NCBI RefSeq assembly: GCF_000237925.1 | Contig: NC_031496.1 | Coordinates: 27,769,510-27,833,509 of the forward strand | Direction of reading: 5' to 3' | Origin: Schistosoma mansoni | Taxonomy: Eukaryota; Platyhelminthes; Trematoda; Strigeidida; Schistosomatidae | Length of the DNA stretch: 64,000 bases | In this document: in pieces, positions 1-10,444 of the stretch | How positions within the stretch are numbered: the stretch's first letter is position 1 | Layout: the number at the start of each line of letters is the position of its first letter | Notes under the pieces: generated by a model | Databases searched by the model: none | Told to the model about the DNA's origin: nothing | Seen by the model: only the letters and a program-made list of their open reading frames with translations | Program-made: the position numbers and the translations under genes

Positions 1-58
1 GTCGTCCAGTTCCTGCAGGTTTTTAATGGTGATCTAGCTTAAATCGACTCATAAATCT
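1..58 (+). mobile_element. 3' tail of a hammerhead-ribozyme SINE, cut by the window edge
   Basis: The first ~55 bases match the 3' strand of hammerhead helix I and the tail of the SINE copies at 42578-42775 and 46280-46420 (read on their minus strand), including the block ending in GACTCAT. Only the part after the ribozyme cleavage site is inside the window. Divergence from the other copies suggests an old insertion. Confidence 0.75.
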
Positions 59-2120
59 AAATATTAATATTATTTAATTGTTTTTATTATAAAAATCACT
101 TTAATGTGATTTACTTATTTTACCACAAGTTTCATGTGTTTGACTTCAAGGGCTAGTGACTGTGTATGGATTGCAAAAATTGAACTAAATGAAGCAAAAA
201 GAATAAGATTTGCAATAAATTTTAATCCTCCCACTTTATTTAAATTTATCAAAGGAGCAGGATGTGTGGAATGAGTTCAATCCTCTGACCTGTTGAAAAT
301 TGAGTGTTTCAATAATTAGGTCATAGATTTATAACAAAATTTACTGATTATTGTTGACATTTATTTAATAAAAACATTGAAAAAATTAAGACAGAAAGAA
401 GAGATCGTTTTATTCTTTATATTCAGTTGGTAAATTGTCAACAGATGGAGTGAAATTTGAATACATTACAAAGTAAGACACATAACAACATGACTTTTTG
501 TAAAAAGAAATAATTTAAAAGTCCGTCATATTCGTGATCTAGTGTTCAGTTTTATTCAACTTAGCCTCATATTATCTTTTCCAGTCAGCCTCTGATTCGT
601 TGATGTGCAAAGGATAATTTCCTGTTTCGGACCACGGTAATGTGAATCTATAAGTTTATTTACTTTCGTGAACCGGTTTGCATCGGTCGTAAAAAGAGAG
701 CACCTTATAAATGCTTCTTCAGGCACTATTATGCGTGACTATCAACAGAATCCAAAGACTTCAATGGCCCAGTACATTGGGATAGCTCGTGAATTCGGAT
801 CATACTATTATCAAAAATGTCCTAAAAAACATTTAGACAGCCATGCGACTGGGCTCGATTGCATTTGCAATTCATCAGTCCTAACTAGAACTCTGTATGA
901 AAACGCAGCTAATTCGAATACATATTCTATCATAGATCTACAGCTTTTAATTTTTGATACTACGAAAACTTGTCAATATTTTCTTCCAGTTCCCTTGTCA
1001 TTTTTACTATCACCTTGACGTCTTAAATTTATTTTTTATCTCTTTAAGTGAACGATTATCATTTCATCGTTTTTCGTTAAACTCTAGACGGTTGCGTAAC
1101 TAGCTTATAACAATTGAAACTTTCGGAAAATATGATGTAACCACTTTCTATTTTTTAACATACTATTAAATCTATTAAGTCACTGACAATACGATTGTAC
1201 ACTTTGTGAATAATATTGTCAAAATGAAGATTTCCTTCGTTGAACTGTTTTTACTTCTTACTTAATTACACAATAGGTCACTCTCGATGAATGCATAGAC
1301 ATGGTGTTACACGATGTATCACAAGAATTTATAAGTGGAACTACTTTTAAGTTGAATGACATCAGCTTGAACTGTGGTTTGAAACATACAAGAACATGGT
1401 ACAAATTATGATGATTCGTGTAATCTCGACTAAAAATAGAAAATATAGTTGTCACCTAGTATCATTTCCACCAATAACAATAAATATCTGTATAATTCCT
1501 TCATTACAATTACAGAGCAATTCTAAAACTTAAAATCTATTTTTTATCGACCGAATAGTGAGTCAACAACACAACACAAACTTTTATTCTACAACTAAGC
1601 ATAGATTTGTGCATCAAATTACAGTATGAAGAAAATGACACCATTTTGTTATTTACACGCCGTTTTTTTATTGACTCATACAGCAGGTACAGGCTAATTT
1701 ACTCGACTTCGGGACACACTTTAAATGTGACAGTTTTGATACTTCTCCGTAGCTCAAACAGAAGTAGATAAGGTGGCTGAAAGTCAAACAGTTTAGCCAC
1801 TGAGCCATTGTTCTATGTCTTGATAAGTGGATTAACGTTTGAAAATTAGAAGCAATCGGTGTGAAATCTAGACTTTCAATTAGAACCACACAAATTCAGC
1901 AAATAACAATGCCTAATACTATTGACTAAGAAGAAACTTGTATTTTCAAGACGAATACTTTATGACTTCATTAAAATTGAGCAAAACATTTATCTTAGCC
2001 TTTGTATTTTGTTCATCTGATTGGCTTCGCTTCACCAACAACAATCATATTAGTATTTTTCATTTATTTGTAATTATATAACTCACTGTGATTTAAAGCC
2101 ATTTATACCAAATGAAAAAC
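59..2120. other. Gene-poor stretch, no recognised gene
   Basis: AT-rich sequence without a recognisable coding exon on either strand. The longest frame is a 116-codon plus-strand ORF at 668-1018; its product resembles no family I know, and it has no splice or neighbour support. If polymerase kappa continues on the minus strand to the left of the inverted block, its remaining exons should lie here or beyond the window edge. I looked for the palm and little-finger exons here and did not see them. Confidence 0.5.
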
Positions 2121-2123
2121 TAT

Positions 2124-2367
2124 ATCAGCTGAGTAGATAGCGCGATGGGGATTGAAGCTATAGGTACTGGGTTCGAGTCTCAGAGTAAACATAAACTCTG
2201 AAAAGCAGGTAAATCCAGCTGACGAAACGCGCGTCCTGGATTCCACTGCTAGCCACTGTTGCCCCCAAAAGCCCTGGTACGGCCGAGAGTGGGGAGAGTC
2301 CCCTCTCCCTCTCGAAATGCTCTCACATGGCTATGCGTATATAGCCTCTGCCAGGGAAGTCCTACTC
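2124..2367 (+). mobile_element. Hammerhead SINE head (tRNA-like promoter plus degenerate hammerhead), Sm-alpha type
   Basis: A tRNA-like pol III promoter is visible: an A-box-like segment near 2131-2152 and a B box GGTTCGAGTCTC near 2168-2180. It is followed by a hammerhead remnant: CTGA directly joined to CGAAACGCGCGTC (about 2219-2236) and the helix I strand CTGGATTCCACTGC. The helix II stem-loop normally lying between CTGA and CGAAAC is missing, so this copy should not self-cleave. After the ribozyme comes the start of the SINE body (2262-2367), beginning CCCCCAAAAGCCCTGGTACG. That body stops abruptly at 2367, where the inverted-repeat arm begins. The matching SINE tail resumes at 3017. 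Confidence 0.8.
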
Positions 2368-2532
2368 ACAGTCGATGATTAAGGTTAGGAATTAGGTTTA
2401 GGGTTTTCATCACGAGATGACATCAGCTGAAATGCCAAAACGTTATTTAGCTAAATGGACAGGTGAATTTCGTGCCTAAATTCAAGTCCTGTTATCTTAT
2501 ATCTGATTAGTTCGTTCAAAAATTATAGTCTC
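2368..2532 (+). mobile_element. Half of a MITE (3' half)
   Basis: Matches the 3' half of the complete MITE at 7592-7875 (minus), including the terminal inverted repeat at 2513-2532. The 5' half is absent because the inverted-repeat arm begins inside the element. Confidence 0.8.
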
Positions 2533-3016
2533 CGAGTTATACCTTGTTGAATTATAGATGTTTCCCACTGATTCAGCTTTAATTTAATTTGCTTTAATTT
2601 GCAAATTATTTATTCATATTAGACCCCAAATGCCCTGGTACGGCCGAGAGTGGGGAGAGTTAGCTCTCCCCCTCGAAATGCTCACATATGGCCGCGCGTA
2701 TACAGCCACTACCAGGGAAGTTCTACTCACTGCCTTCTCGTGGCATTACTGTTGTTTACGAAATTGATAGGACGAAAAGCGAATGTCCGGCGCTTTAACC
2801 GGGTTGGTGGACACAGAAAGTCCACCTAGGGGAGTTGGAAAACCCTGATTCCAAACCAATGGTGCACATGGGCTCCAGTATTCTGAGGGAATAAATGGCG
2901 TATGAATCAATCGTTGGTTACCGGTTACCATGGGACTGCATCTTCTCACGATGCTCCACTGCCTTGTGGATCAGACTTTTAGGTCAAAGGCCCCGAGTGT
3001 GGCCCCCCTAAGAAAA
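2368..3016. repeat. Left arm of a 649-base inverted repeat (pairs with 7108-7756)
   Basis: Read in reverse complement, this arm equals 7108-7756 with about two mismatches, both close to the outer end, and with no length difference. It contains half of a MITE (2368-2532), about 90 bases of unique spacer, and the first ~390 bases of a SINE body. The enclosed interval carries two polymerase-kappa exons in the opposite orientation to the rest of that gene. Confidence 0.93.
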
Positions 3017-3132
3017 TCACCTGCTTCGGTCTGTGCACCTGGGCAGTATCACAGCTCACACACAAATCAAGTGTGGCGCATATGTGTTCGGTCTCGCTTT
3101 GTACTTATATTTATGTGTTCAAATAAATAAAT
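2623..3132 (+). mobile_element. LINE-tailed SINE body, near-complete copy
   Basis: Begins with CCCCAAATGCCCTGGTACGG and ends with GTTCAAATAAATAAAT. The same body recurs at 6824-7501 (minus), 33139-33664 (plus), 40205-40722 (minus), 42441-42496 (plus, fragment) and 63498-64000 (minus). The last ~65 bases resemble the 3' end of the LINE at 49377-50466. The portion up to 3016 belongs to the inverted-repeat arm; the tail 3017-3132 differs from the partner copy at several sites. Confidence 0.85.
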
Positions 3133-3182
3133 ATTCGTATTAAATTTTGTTGTTCTATCAACTCTTTTTTCTCACATTATAG

Positions 3183-3335
3183 GCAGATCACATACTAAAA
3201 GATTTAAGACAGAAACGACGTTTTTCTCGACTCATCGTACATGTTGATATGGATGCATTTTATGCAGCTGTTGAAATACGTGATCGACCCGAACTTAGAC
3301 ATCATCCAGTTGCTGTCGGTAGTAACAGTATGTTG
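3183..3335 (+). CDS. POLK: DNA polymerase kappa, third visible coding exon (inverted relative to exons 1-2)
   Basis: A 51-codon, phase 0-0 exon between acceptor TTATAG and donor GTAGGT. The product contains [21 protein letters not shown], the start of the Y-family palm. The DMD aspartate is a catalytic metal ligand, and the tyrosine of AFYAA is the steric-gate position. From the GSKFYENEL of the minus-strand exon at 8671-8789 to this IVH, the joined protein has 57 residues, the same number I count in human POLK with no gap, so the two exons belong together. Yet this one is on the plus strand and that one on the minus strand. Polymerase kappa performs error-prone translesion synthesis past bulky adducts in the nucleus. 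Confidence 0.93.
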
Positions 3336-4526
3336 GTAGGTTTTAGAAAAGATTATTTATCTTATACTGTATAGTAAAGTGAACAAATACCTAGTTTATC
3401 AGTAACAAAAGTAATAAAGACTTTACTGTTTGTGGTACTATTGAATGAAACGGAAATCATACTGGCCATTTACTGTACACTCCTATGCACATCCATTTTT
3501 GTCTGAACTGATTTAAGGTAAATGTGGCAACCGTTCACAGCAATACCAGAGATGTAATTTAGGAATCATTATCCTTTTAGTTATAAATTATGTTCTCAAT
3601 ATTTATCCAGTGTTCAGTTGTCGAACTGATATGTAGCACCCACTATTTTCCATCCTATAAAGATAATCTCTCTGATGAATTCGCATCATAAATTATCAAC
3701 CTCTTATCCTCATAGTCTACAAGTCTTGGCTATTGTAATAACCTACAATCATCCGTTTTTAAATATCTGGATACCAAACAAGTGCCAACTCAGATATATA
3801 CTTACTACAGTAAATACACGGTATATCAATAATTTTTCTTGAATATTGCTCGCTAACTGAAACTTATATGCACATTCGCTGCTTTGTGTCAAAACATTAG
3901 GTTTAAGGCTCGTATCTCATGAATACACTCACGTTCGTTGAATTAGTCAACTTTTTCGATCTGAAATCCAAGGTTTTGTCGATGTGGTCTGTAGTTCACA
4001 TCGATTTTCAAACACAATTTATATATATATCAGTACCTATCATCAAGTCTTATTGCAGTTGCGCTGTTAATGAGATTAAGCGAATATCTCACCAACTACA
4101 CAACCCATACTAAGCGTAACAAAGTAGTGAAAATACGAGTTCAGATTTCTTCTCTCCACGGTTGCACTTGTTTCTCTTCAGTATCTTGTTAATACACATA
4201 CAATGACTACAAAATACTCTGACTTTTTGTTTTAAACGAATAACAGTTCGATTACGAGTATTATTTATCAATTCATTTGTCGTTTCATCATCTTAATACT
4301 ATTCTAACTGCAAAAATTTTGAGTCATTTATGTGGAAAACCATAAGTCACTTACCAGTAATACTTATTTTATCGACCCAATACAATATATTGTTTATCTC
4401 TTCACATTTTTTGCTGCCAGGGATTTGTTTATTCTTCCCTTCGCATCTTCTGAAGTTTGTCAAACTATCATTTATGTATGTAATTTACGTTACGTCATAT
4501 GTTGCTATTCGTTTTAAGTATTCAAC

Positions 4527-4530
<4 letters not shown>

Positions 4531-4575
<45 letters not shown>
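4531..4575. repeat. (AT)n microsatellite
   Basis: About 22 uninterrupted AT units in the intron between two polymerase-kappa exons. Confidence 0.97.
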
Positions 4576-4579
<4 letters not shown>

Positions 4580-4699
4580 TGACCATATTGTGCAACACCA
4601 CTTCATTTTCATTAAATTTCACAACTGACCGATCACTGGATGGTGACCGATGTCATCAATGATAAGTCCTTCGTAGTGCTGATCGAATTCTATCCATCA

Positions 4700-4875
4700 A
4701 TTTGCAATGTGACCCATGTCACGGCCCGAATAGATCAGTGATACCGTTTCTGATTGTGAAGCTGTGTTATACGGGATCGAATTCGCCGGGGAGCAGCAGT
4801 TCCTTCAAGATTTCTAGTACACCTTGCTGACGAGTCTCAGATAGCACAAAACGCGGGTCCAGGGTTTCTTATCAA
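4700..4875 (+). mobile_element. Hammerhead SINE copy of a second subtype, degenerate ribozyme
   Basis: A hammerhead-like block lies at 4821-4865: ACCTTG, then CTGACGA (fits CUGANGA), a weakened helix II, an AAAAC segment where GAAAC is needed, GGGTC, and CAGGGT. Helix I (ACCUUG with CAGGGU) pairs at all six positions with one G-U wobble. The G before AAA has become A, so a key core base is lost and cleavage is unlikely. Upstream, GGGATCGAATTC near 4771 resembles a tRNA B box. It lies in a polymerase-kappa intron. Confidence 0.6.
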
Positions 4876-5123
4876 CTATCTCCATCACCATCTTATATCT
4901 CATTGACTTTCACCTAAATAAGTTAGTCTTTGATAACTTTGTAAGAGTCCTCTATTTTGCCATAAACTACCACATGTAAAAGTTACCGATAATTATGATT
5001 ATACAACTTCGGAAAATGGTATCATCGAGAAGAAACTTTTCTCCTCTGGAACGTCTTAATTATTTCTAAGTAACATAGAATAGCTGTACAGTGAACATTA
5101 TTTTTCATTATGTTTTGCTTTAG

Positions 5124-5461
5124 TCTACAAGCAATTATATCGCTCGACGATTTGGCGTACGTGCTGGTCTACCTGGATTTTTAGGCAAAAAACTTTGTCC
5201 TCAGTTGAAAATTATACCATGTGATTTTGTAAAGTATACTGCAGCTAGTCGTGTAGTACGATCTATTTTAATGGAATACACTGTTTCTGCTGGAAATACA
5301 CAAAATCCCTGTGAATCAGATAATATTCCATTTTCAGCGGTTAGTTTAGATGAAGCGTATCTAGATATAACAGATCATTTGGTAGACCGTTGTGATTTTC
5401 CTATTGAACGACGTACATTTTGGCCTAGATCAGCACCTGGAGCACCTATGCTGGTTTGTCG
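5124..5461 (+). CDS. POLK: DNA polymerase kappa, fourth visible coding exon (palm; inverted block)
   Basis: Acceptor TTTAG at 5119-5123; probable donor GTAATT at 5462, phase 2. It continues directly from the previous exon: SML joins STSNYIARRFGVRAGLPGFL, matching the family's STSNY-ARRFGVRA-MPGF block. The carboxylate pair needed for nucleotidyl transfer is present in AVSLDEAYLDI. Between KYTAASRVVRSIL and this motif the protein carries a longer linker than the human enzyme. The next expected exon (fingers and remaining palm) is not found to the right of this one. If the block is turned round, it should lie to the left of 2368 on the minus strand. Confidence 0.92.
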
Positions 5462-6823
5462 GTAATTTTTTAATTTTATGTTTATAAATTTACATATCGT
5501 ATGTATTTATTTATAAATATTTATATTGGTCATTATGTCTATCCGGCAAAATTGTAGGCAACCAGATCGACAGAGATCTAAAAGATATTAAGCGGTTAGG
5601 GGTAGCCTGATAGAAAACTCTACCTAGATTTCGTGCTCTGTAGGACCTAGCACATATGTACATCTGCTATTACTCTTCACTTGGGTACATCTATGAAACA
5701 CATTAAAATCAACCGTACTGGGGAAATAAATGTAATACCAAAACATTGAGAAAAAAACCAGGTGAAATTCGTTTAACAGAAATTATGACGTAATGCCTCG
5801 TTTATTCATGCTTTTGGATAACAAGTAAAGGTTAAATTCGTTTTGTACAATAGCTGAAGATAGATGATACATGTTTTAAACATGTTAGTCGACTTATGAC
5901 TTTTGCATATTATTTCATTTAACATTATTGTATTCCGTTATTCCCAGTCAAGTTTTCTCAGATAAGTTTGATGTTTTAAGGGAAAGCTACTTATGTTTCC
6001 TACTTTTAGTAAGTTATTTTTATTCACAAGATACCAGAGAGTTGACTACTACATAGTATGCTTACTCTTTTATTAGACAAATTAAGTAGATTCGTAAAAT
6101 TCCTATAAACTGTGGTTTGTTTCTTAAGATTTCACCAGTCAGCAAGTTACCGTTTGATCAGTTATGGTCACTTTCTATATATTCTCTTATGTCTAAAATC
6201 AAAACACTTGAAAATCTAAAGTAATGTCCCATTCATGTCTCCATTTGCACCTTGAATTAGTACTCAGTCAGTCAGAAGTAAAGTAGCACCTAGTACACAT
6301 GTACATCGGTCTCCAGACCACATCAGAACAGGTGTTTGAAGCGAAAGATCCTGGATTTTTGAGTCTAAATATGAACATCATACATTGGAATCCAGGTATA
6401 ATCGACTAAAACATCTCAAATAAGATAAAATGCACGTTTTGATTTTCACTGTTGATCATAGTATAATATCAAGTATAATACACGGGAAGAGTTGAGTGAA
6501 TTTTCGATTGTCATTAATATCTTCAATTGAGCAATAGATCAATTCAGTTACTCATTCATTTATATTTTAACGCGTCTTTAATCCCAGTTTCATTTTCACC
6601 TTTGATATTGTTTTTTTTTCACACTTATTTGATTTAAATCAACCTTATTTTTAAAAATTTCTTTCATGGTCTTTGGGTAGTTCATTCACCTTTTGTTAGG
6701 GTTGAGAATTATCACTTTATAATTAGTTAACTAAATCTTTTTTCCTCATATTCCCTTTGAGAATTTTAAGCTAGGAAGATAGGGAAAACTTCATAAAATA
6801 TGTTGAATTAATGCTGATATAGG
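5462..6823. other. Intronic or intergenic sequence inside the inverted block
   Basis: No further coding exon recognised. It contains a weak repeat near 5635-5670 and a LINE 3'-end fragment (6262-6330, listed separately). Otherwise AT-rich sequence. Confidence 0.5.
6262..6330 (-). mobile_element. LINE 3'-end fragment with (CAGT)n tail
   Basis: A short CAGTCAGTCAG tract is followed by a degenerate CACCTAGTACACATGTACATCGGT block. Copies at 50985-51690 and 53510-54005 (minus) and 39700-40097 (plus) have the same tail and block. Only the last ~65 bases of the element are present. Confidence 0.6.
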
Positions 6824-7501
6824 GTATTTTATTTATTTTATTTAAACACATAAATATTAGTACAAGAAAGCACCAGATACATATGAATAGTTTTTTCTGG
6901 TTAGCGTTTTTTTTAGCGAGTTGATTTTCTACTGGATGGGGTCGCTAACCCCATACCCAACCCTCCTCCTTTACCCGGGTTTGGGACCGGCAGTAACCCC
7001 CGGAGGAGCTACAGGCGGAGTTACCAGATACATATGCGCCTCACAAATCTCATTTGATTTGTGTGAGGGCTGTAATACTGCCCAGGTGCCTAAACTGAAG
7101 CAGGTGGTTTTCTTAGGGGGGCCACACTCGGGGCCTTTGACCTAAAAGTCTGATCCACAAGGCAGTGGAGCATCGTGAGAAGATGCAGTCCCATGGTAAC
7201 CGGTAACCAACGATTGATTCATACGCCATTTATTCCCTCAGAATACTGGAGCCCATGTGCACCATTGGTTTGGAATCAGGGTTTTCCAACTCCCCTAGGT
7301 GGACTTTCTGTGTCCACCAACCCGGTTAAAGCGCCGGACATTCGCTTTTCGTCCTATCAATTTCGTAAACAACAGTAATGCCACGAGAAGGCAGTGAGTA
7401 GAACTTCCCTGGTAGTGGCTGTATACGCGCGGCCATATGTGAGCATTTCGAGGGGGAGAGCTAACTCTCCCCACTCTCGGCCGTACCAGGGCATTTGGGG
7501 T
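6824..7501 (-). mobile_element. LINE-tailed SINE copy with a nested 137-base insertion
   Basis: Reverse-strand copy of the family at 2623-3132, with the tail at 6824-6885 and the 5' start at 7501. The tail is interrupted at 6886-7022 by GC-rich sequence. The 14 bases ACCAGATACATATG occur at both edges (6872-6885 and 7023-7036), as expected for a target-site duplication. Bases 7108-7501 are part of the right arm of the inverted repeat. Confidence 0.85.
6886..7022. mobile_element. GC-rich insertion inside a SINE tail, flanked by 14-base direct repeats
   Basis: The insert contains CTCCTCCTTTACCCGGGTTT and a GGTCGCTAACCCC stretch, far richer in GC than its surroundings, and none of the other SINE copies in the window has it. 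The flanking 14-base duplication points to retrotransposition. The composition resembles 5' leader sequence of trematode LINEs, but that is a recollection and not a demonstrated match. Confidence 0.6.
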
Positions 7502-7756
7502 CTAATATGAATAAATAATTTGCAAATTAAAGCAAATTAAATTAAAGCTGAATCAGTGGGAAACATCTATAATTCAACAAGGTATAACTCGGAGACTATA
7601 ATTTTTGAACGAACTAATCAGATATAAGATAACAGGACTTGAATTTAGGCACGAAATTCACCTGTCCATTTAGCTAAATAACGTTTTGGCATTTCAGCTG
7701 ATGTCATCTCGTGATGAAAACCCTAAACCTAATTCCTAACCCTAATTATCGACTGT
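7108..7756. repeat. Right arm of the 649-base inverted repeat (pairs with 2368-3016)
   Basis: Almost perfect reverse complement of 2368-3016. This side sits in natural continuity: the MITE continues beyond the arm to 7875 and the SINE tail continues inward past 7108. It is therefore the likely source copy, and the left arm the recipient. Confidence 0.93.
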
Positions 7757-7875
7757 AAATCGTAGTTCTAATTCCTCATGCTGATTTACAAACTTCATTT
7801 GGTCATAGTTAGTAGGTCACATTCTGAAGGCCACTTAAGCGTCGCTCAAACACCGTCCATAAATTATAGTCCCAC
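7592..7875 (-). mobile_element. MITE, complete copy, about 284 bases with ~20-base terminal inverted repeats
   Basis: The termini GAGACTATAATTTTTGAACG (7592-7611) and CGTCCATAAATTATAGTCCC (7854-7873) are imperfect inverted repeats of each other. A second complete copy of almost the same length lies at 52224-52509 on the plus strand. There is no coding capacity, so it would depend on a transposase elsewhere. The superfamily is not assigned, because no clean target-site duplication is visible. Confidence 0.75.
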
Positions 7876-8670
7876 TTACATAACAATTAGGAAATCGTAC
7901 AACCAGAAGCATAATGTACACCATGCGAAAGTGAAATAATCAATAATCAGTTATTATAACCATGCAGTTTCAAAGTTTTTTCTTAAGCATGAGACATTTG
8001 AGAAATTTATGAATACATGAAGATCGATATTCAATTTCTGATTGATAATAAAAGCTCCAGTAAGGTATTGAAAAAAACAAAAGCTTTTGATTTCAGTTAG
8101 TTGCTCAATATTACAAAAGATTAATGATCAGTACAACTGAGTATCTCTTTTTCCAATGAATAGTGAATACACATCTAAGAGACTTGTGTGCTCAGAATTC
8201 CATATTATGCTAAACATATAATATTGAATAAAATAATAAGTATTATTATCACTTAACTTTAAAATAAGCACTAAGATAACAGGTGAAAGTATTAATAACA
8301 AAACTACGATAACAAAAAATTTCTCATCCAGATGAATGTATACTTAGTTAATTTGAGAACTTGGACGAAAGCCTATACTACTAAAGGAAAACTCTTGTTC
8401 CAAGTCATGTAGGAATAAGTACATTATTTAAATATGTAGACAATGGAAAGCAGTGTTAGTGATTAACAACCGGAAAGTACTGGAAAATATTGGATAAAGA
8501 AGTATCAACTTCAAAGAATTTAAGTTGTATTGCACCAGTATCTCAGACTAGCGAATTCGGGCGTCTTTACAACCTGACTAAATTAACTTTGTAATCAAAT
8601 TTCAAATTTCATATGAAATAATTAATTGACAATAAGGGACGATGAGAAAGAGAGGAGAAAAAGTACTCAC
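7876..8670. other. Intron sequence of polymerase kappa, no feature seen
   Basis: AT-rich sequence between the MITE and the second coding exon. No ORF, repeat family or RNA signal recognised. Confidence 0.5.
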
Positions 8671-8789
8671 TTCTAATTCACCACTTTTTAACATCACTGG
8701 TGTAAGAGATTTTATAATTTTAAGCTTTTGTTCAATTTGTTGACGAAGAGCTTTTTCCCGCCTCAGTTCATTTTCATAAAACTTTGACC
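8671..8789 (-). CDS. POLK: DNA polymerase kappa, second visible coding exon (N-terminal extension)
   Basis: Read on the minus strand, this exon follows an acceptor TTTAAG and ends at donor GTGAGT (phase 0). It encodes GSKFYENELRREKALRQQIE and onward to KSGELE. This corresponds to the kappa-specific N-terminal clasp, whose vertebrate counterpart begins GSRFYGNELKKEK. Its phase-0 end fits the phase-0 start of the plus-strand exon at 3183, and the joined sequence matches the human length exactly over this stretch. The exon needs one base from the preceding exon (phase 1 start), which does not agree with the phase-0 donor assigned to exon 1; a micro-exon, a different donor or a single-base error would explain that. 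Confidence 0.9.
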
Positions 8790-10385
8790 CTTAAATAATT
8801 GAAAACTTGTTAGTAAAACTAATTCCTTAGTATTAAGAAATGTGAGTTCAAAAATAAAGTTGTTTACAGTTATCCGAAAGCTTGACCTACCCATGACACC
8901 TAAACTATATCCATATTTGCATTATAAGCAAAGTATATGGTATAAGACTACTTCCTGTTTTGTCATACAGCCGAAAAACATATTTTGAATGAGAACAATA
9001 TATTAAAAATACAGATAACGGTTACTGGTGTTTTGAAGCATTTTTTCGGTCCAATGCAATCATTTATCAATGGCAAGGTTATTGAATCAACTAGAGTTAC
9101 AGAGACCTATGTTAAACAAATAACCCTATTATTTCCCATGATAAGTAGAGTGGCGTTTAAACCCCTATTCTAACAAATAGAGGCTTAATTTTTGAGTCAA
9201 TAGATCATGCTACGCAATAAAGCATAACATCACTTAACGACGTCACTAGTCGCAGACATCAATCATATGAAGAGTCCAACCGTTTACACTGTAGTTCACA
9301 AGATATTATCATGTAAAGTCACTAGGTGAAATGAATCTGCGTTTGGGAGGACAGCTTGAAATGACTCACAGTTGTAAATGATCTCCCACTGAGTTATTGG
9401 CATTTTCGTTAGCTAGGCTATAAATATACTGAATTACTTTGAGTACAAAGGAAAGAACTCATAAGTATGTTTACAGGACATTTAAACTTAATTATTCTTT
9501 TATCTATGTAGCTAAATTAGACATCCTTTGACAACCTATGGAATTTTTTTATAAATAATATGACATTACTTATCAATATTATGTTGATGGTATTTTGAAG
9601 TATTTTAAAGATGAAGTATGTTTATTTCTTCTTATTTTAAACTTGTTACTTATATGTATAATTTGGTCACAGGCATGCAAATGACACTTTCAAAATGGAA
9701 TAAGACAAGAAATCCAAAAAATTAAAGGACTGAATATGCCAAATATCCAGTTCGTCACTTAATATCGTAATACTTGAATGGATACTTACAAGCAAAAAGT
9801 GAATTCATGTAAACTATTGATTAACTACTAAATAAAATTAAAATCAGGCAATTAACCAACCACATAATTCTAACATCTTGATTCTCAAGAATATAGAGAT
9901 CTTTTAGTGTGTATACCGCATACGATATCAACCTATCCCACTTTTCTAGCGGCAATTAACTTCAACTTTATCGCTTAGTGTCAACAACGCATTTTTTTCA
10001 CGGATGAAGTTGTTATATTTTACCGGATATCTACACTGTTTCGTACGTCTACATCATCTTACAATAAGTAACTGCAGAATATCTATAAAGTATTTATTTC
10101 ATGAGTTATTATGAGTTGGCAGATCACTAATTATGTCAATGAGTATTTTCCTCAATATTTTATTCAGATAAAAAAAACAGTTTAGTGATTAAGGCATACA
10201 ACCTTCAACCGACAGATTTAAATCTCACACTCTGACTAGGGACTGCCAAGTTGTATAATTACCCATCACGTTAAAAAGCAACTTAAAAACATGTACATAA
10301 AACCGTACTTGATTAATGATCGACAAGAATTTAATAATTTCATTTAATGAAACCTGAAAACTTTTCGAAAACTATCAAGTGAACA

Positions 10386-10427
<42 letters not shown>

Positions 10428-10444
10428 CATTCTACAAAGTTCAC
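8790..10444. other. Polymerase kappa first intron (minus-strand gene)
   Basis: No coding exon recognised. A 62-codon plus-strand ORF at 8985-9173 has no family resemblance and is probably chance. An (AT)n tract occupies 10388-10424, close to the exon 1 donor. Confidence 0.5.
10388..10424. repeat. (TA)n microsatellite
   Basis: Uninterrupted TA units about 20 bases from the splice donor of polymerase-kappa exon 1. Confidence 0.95.

Noticed and set aside
668-1018. 116-codon plus-strand ORF as a possible gene
   Set aside because: No recognisable domain, no splice context, composition like the surrounding sequence, and no second copy.
2746-7378. Identical 67-residue ORFs (MRRCSPMVTGNQRLIHTPF...) at 2746-2949 and 7175-7378, with a similar frame at 33264-33479
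   Set aside because: They lie antisense to the SINE body. The first two are identical because they sit in the inverted-repeat arms; the third is similar because the SINE copies are young. The old copy at 40205 does not keep the frame, so there is no sign of protein-level selection.
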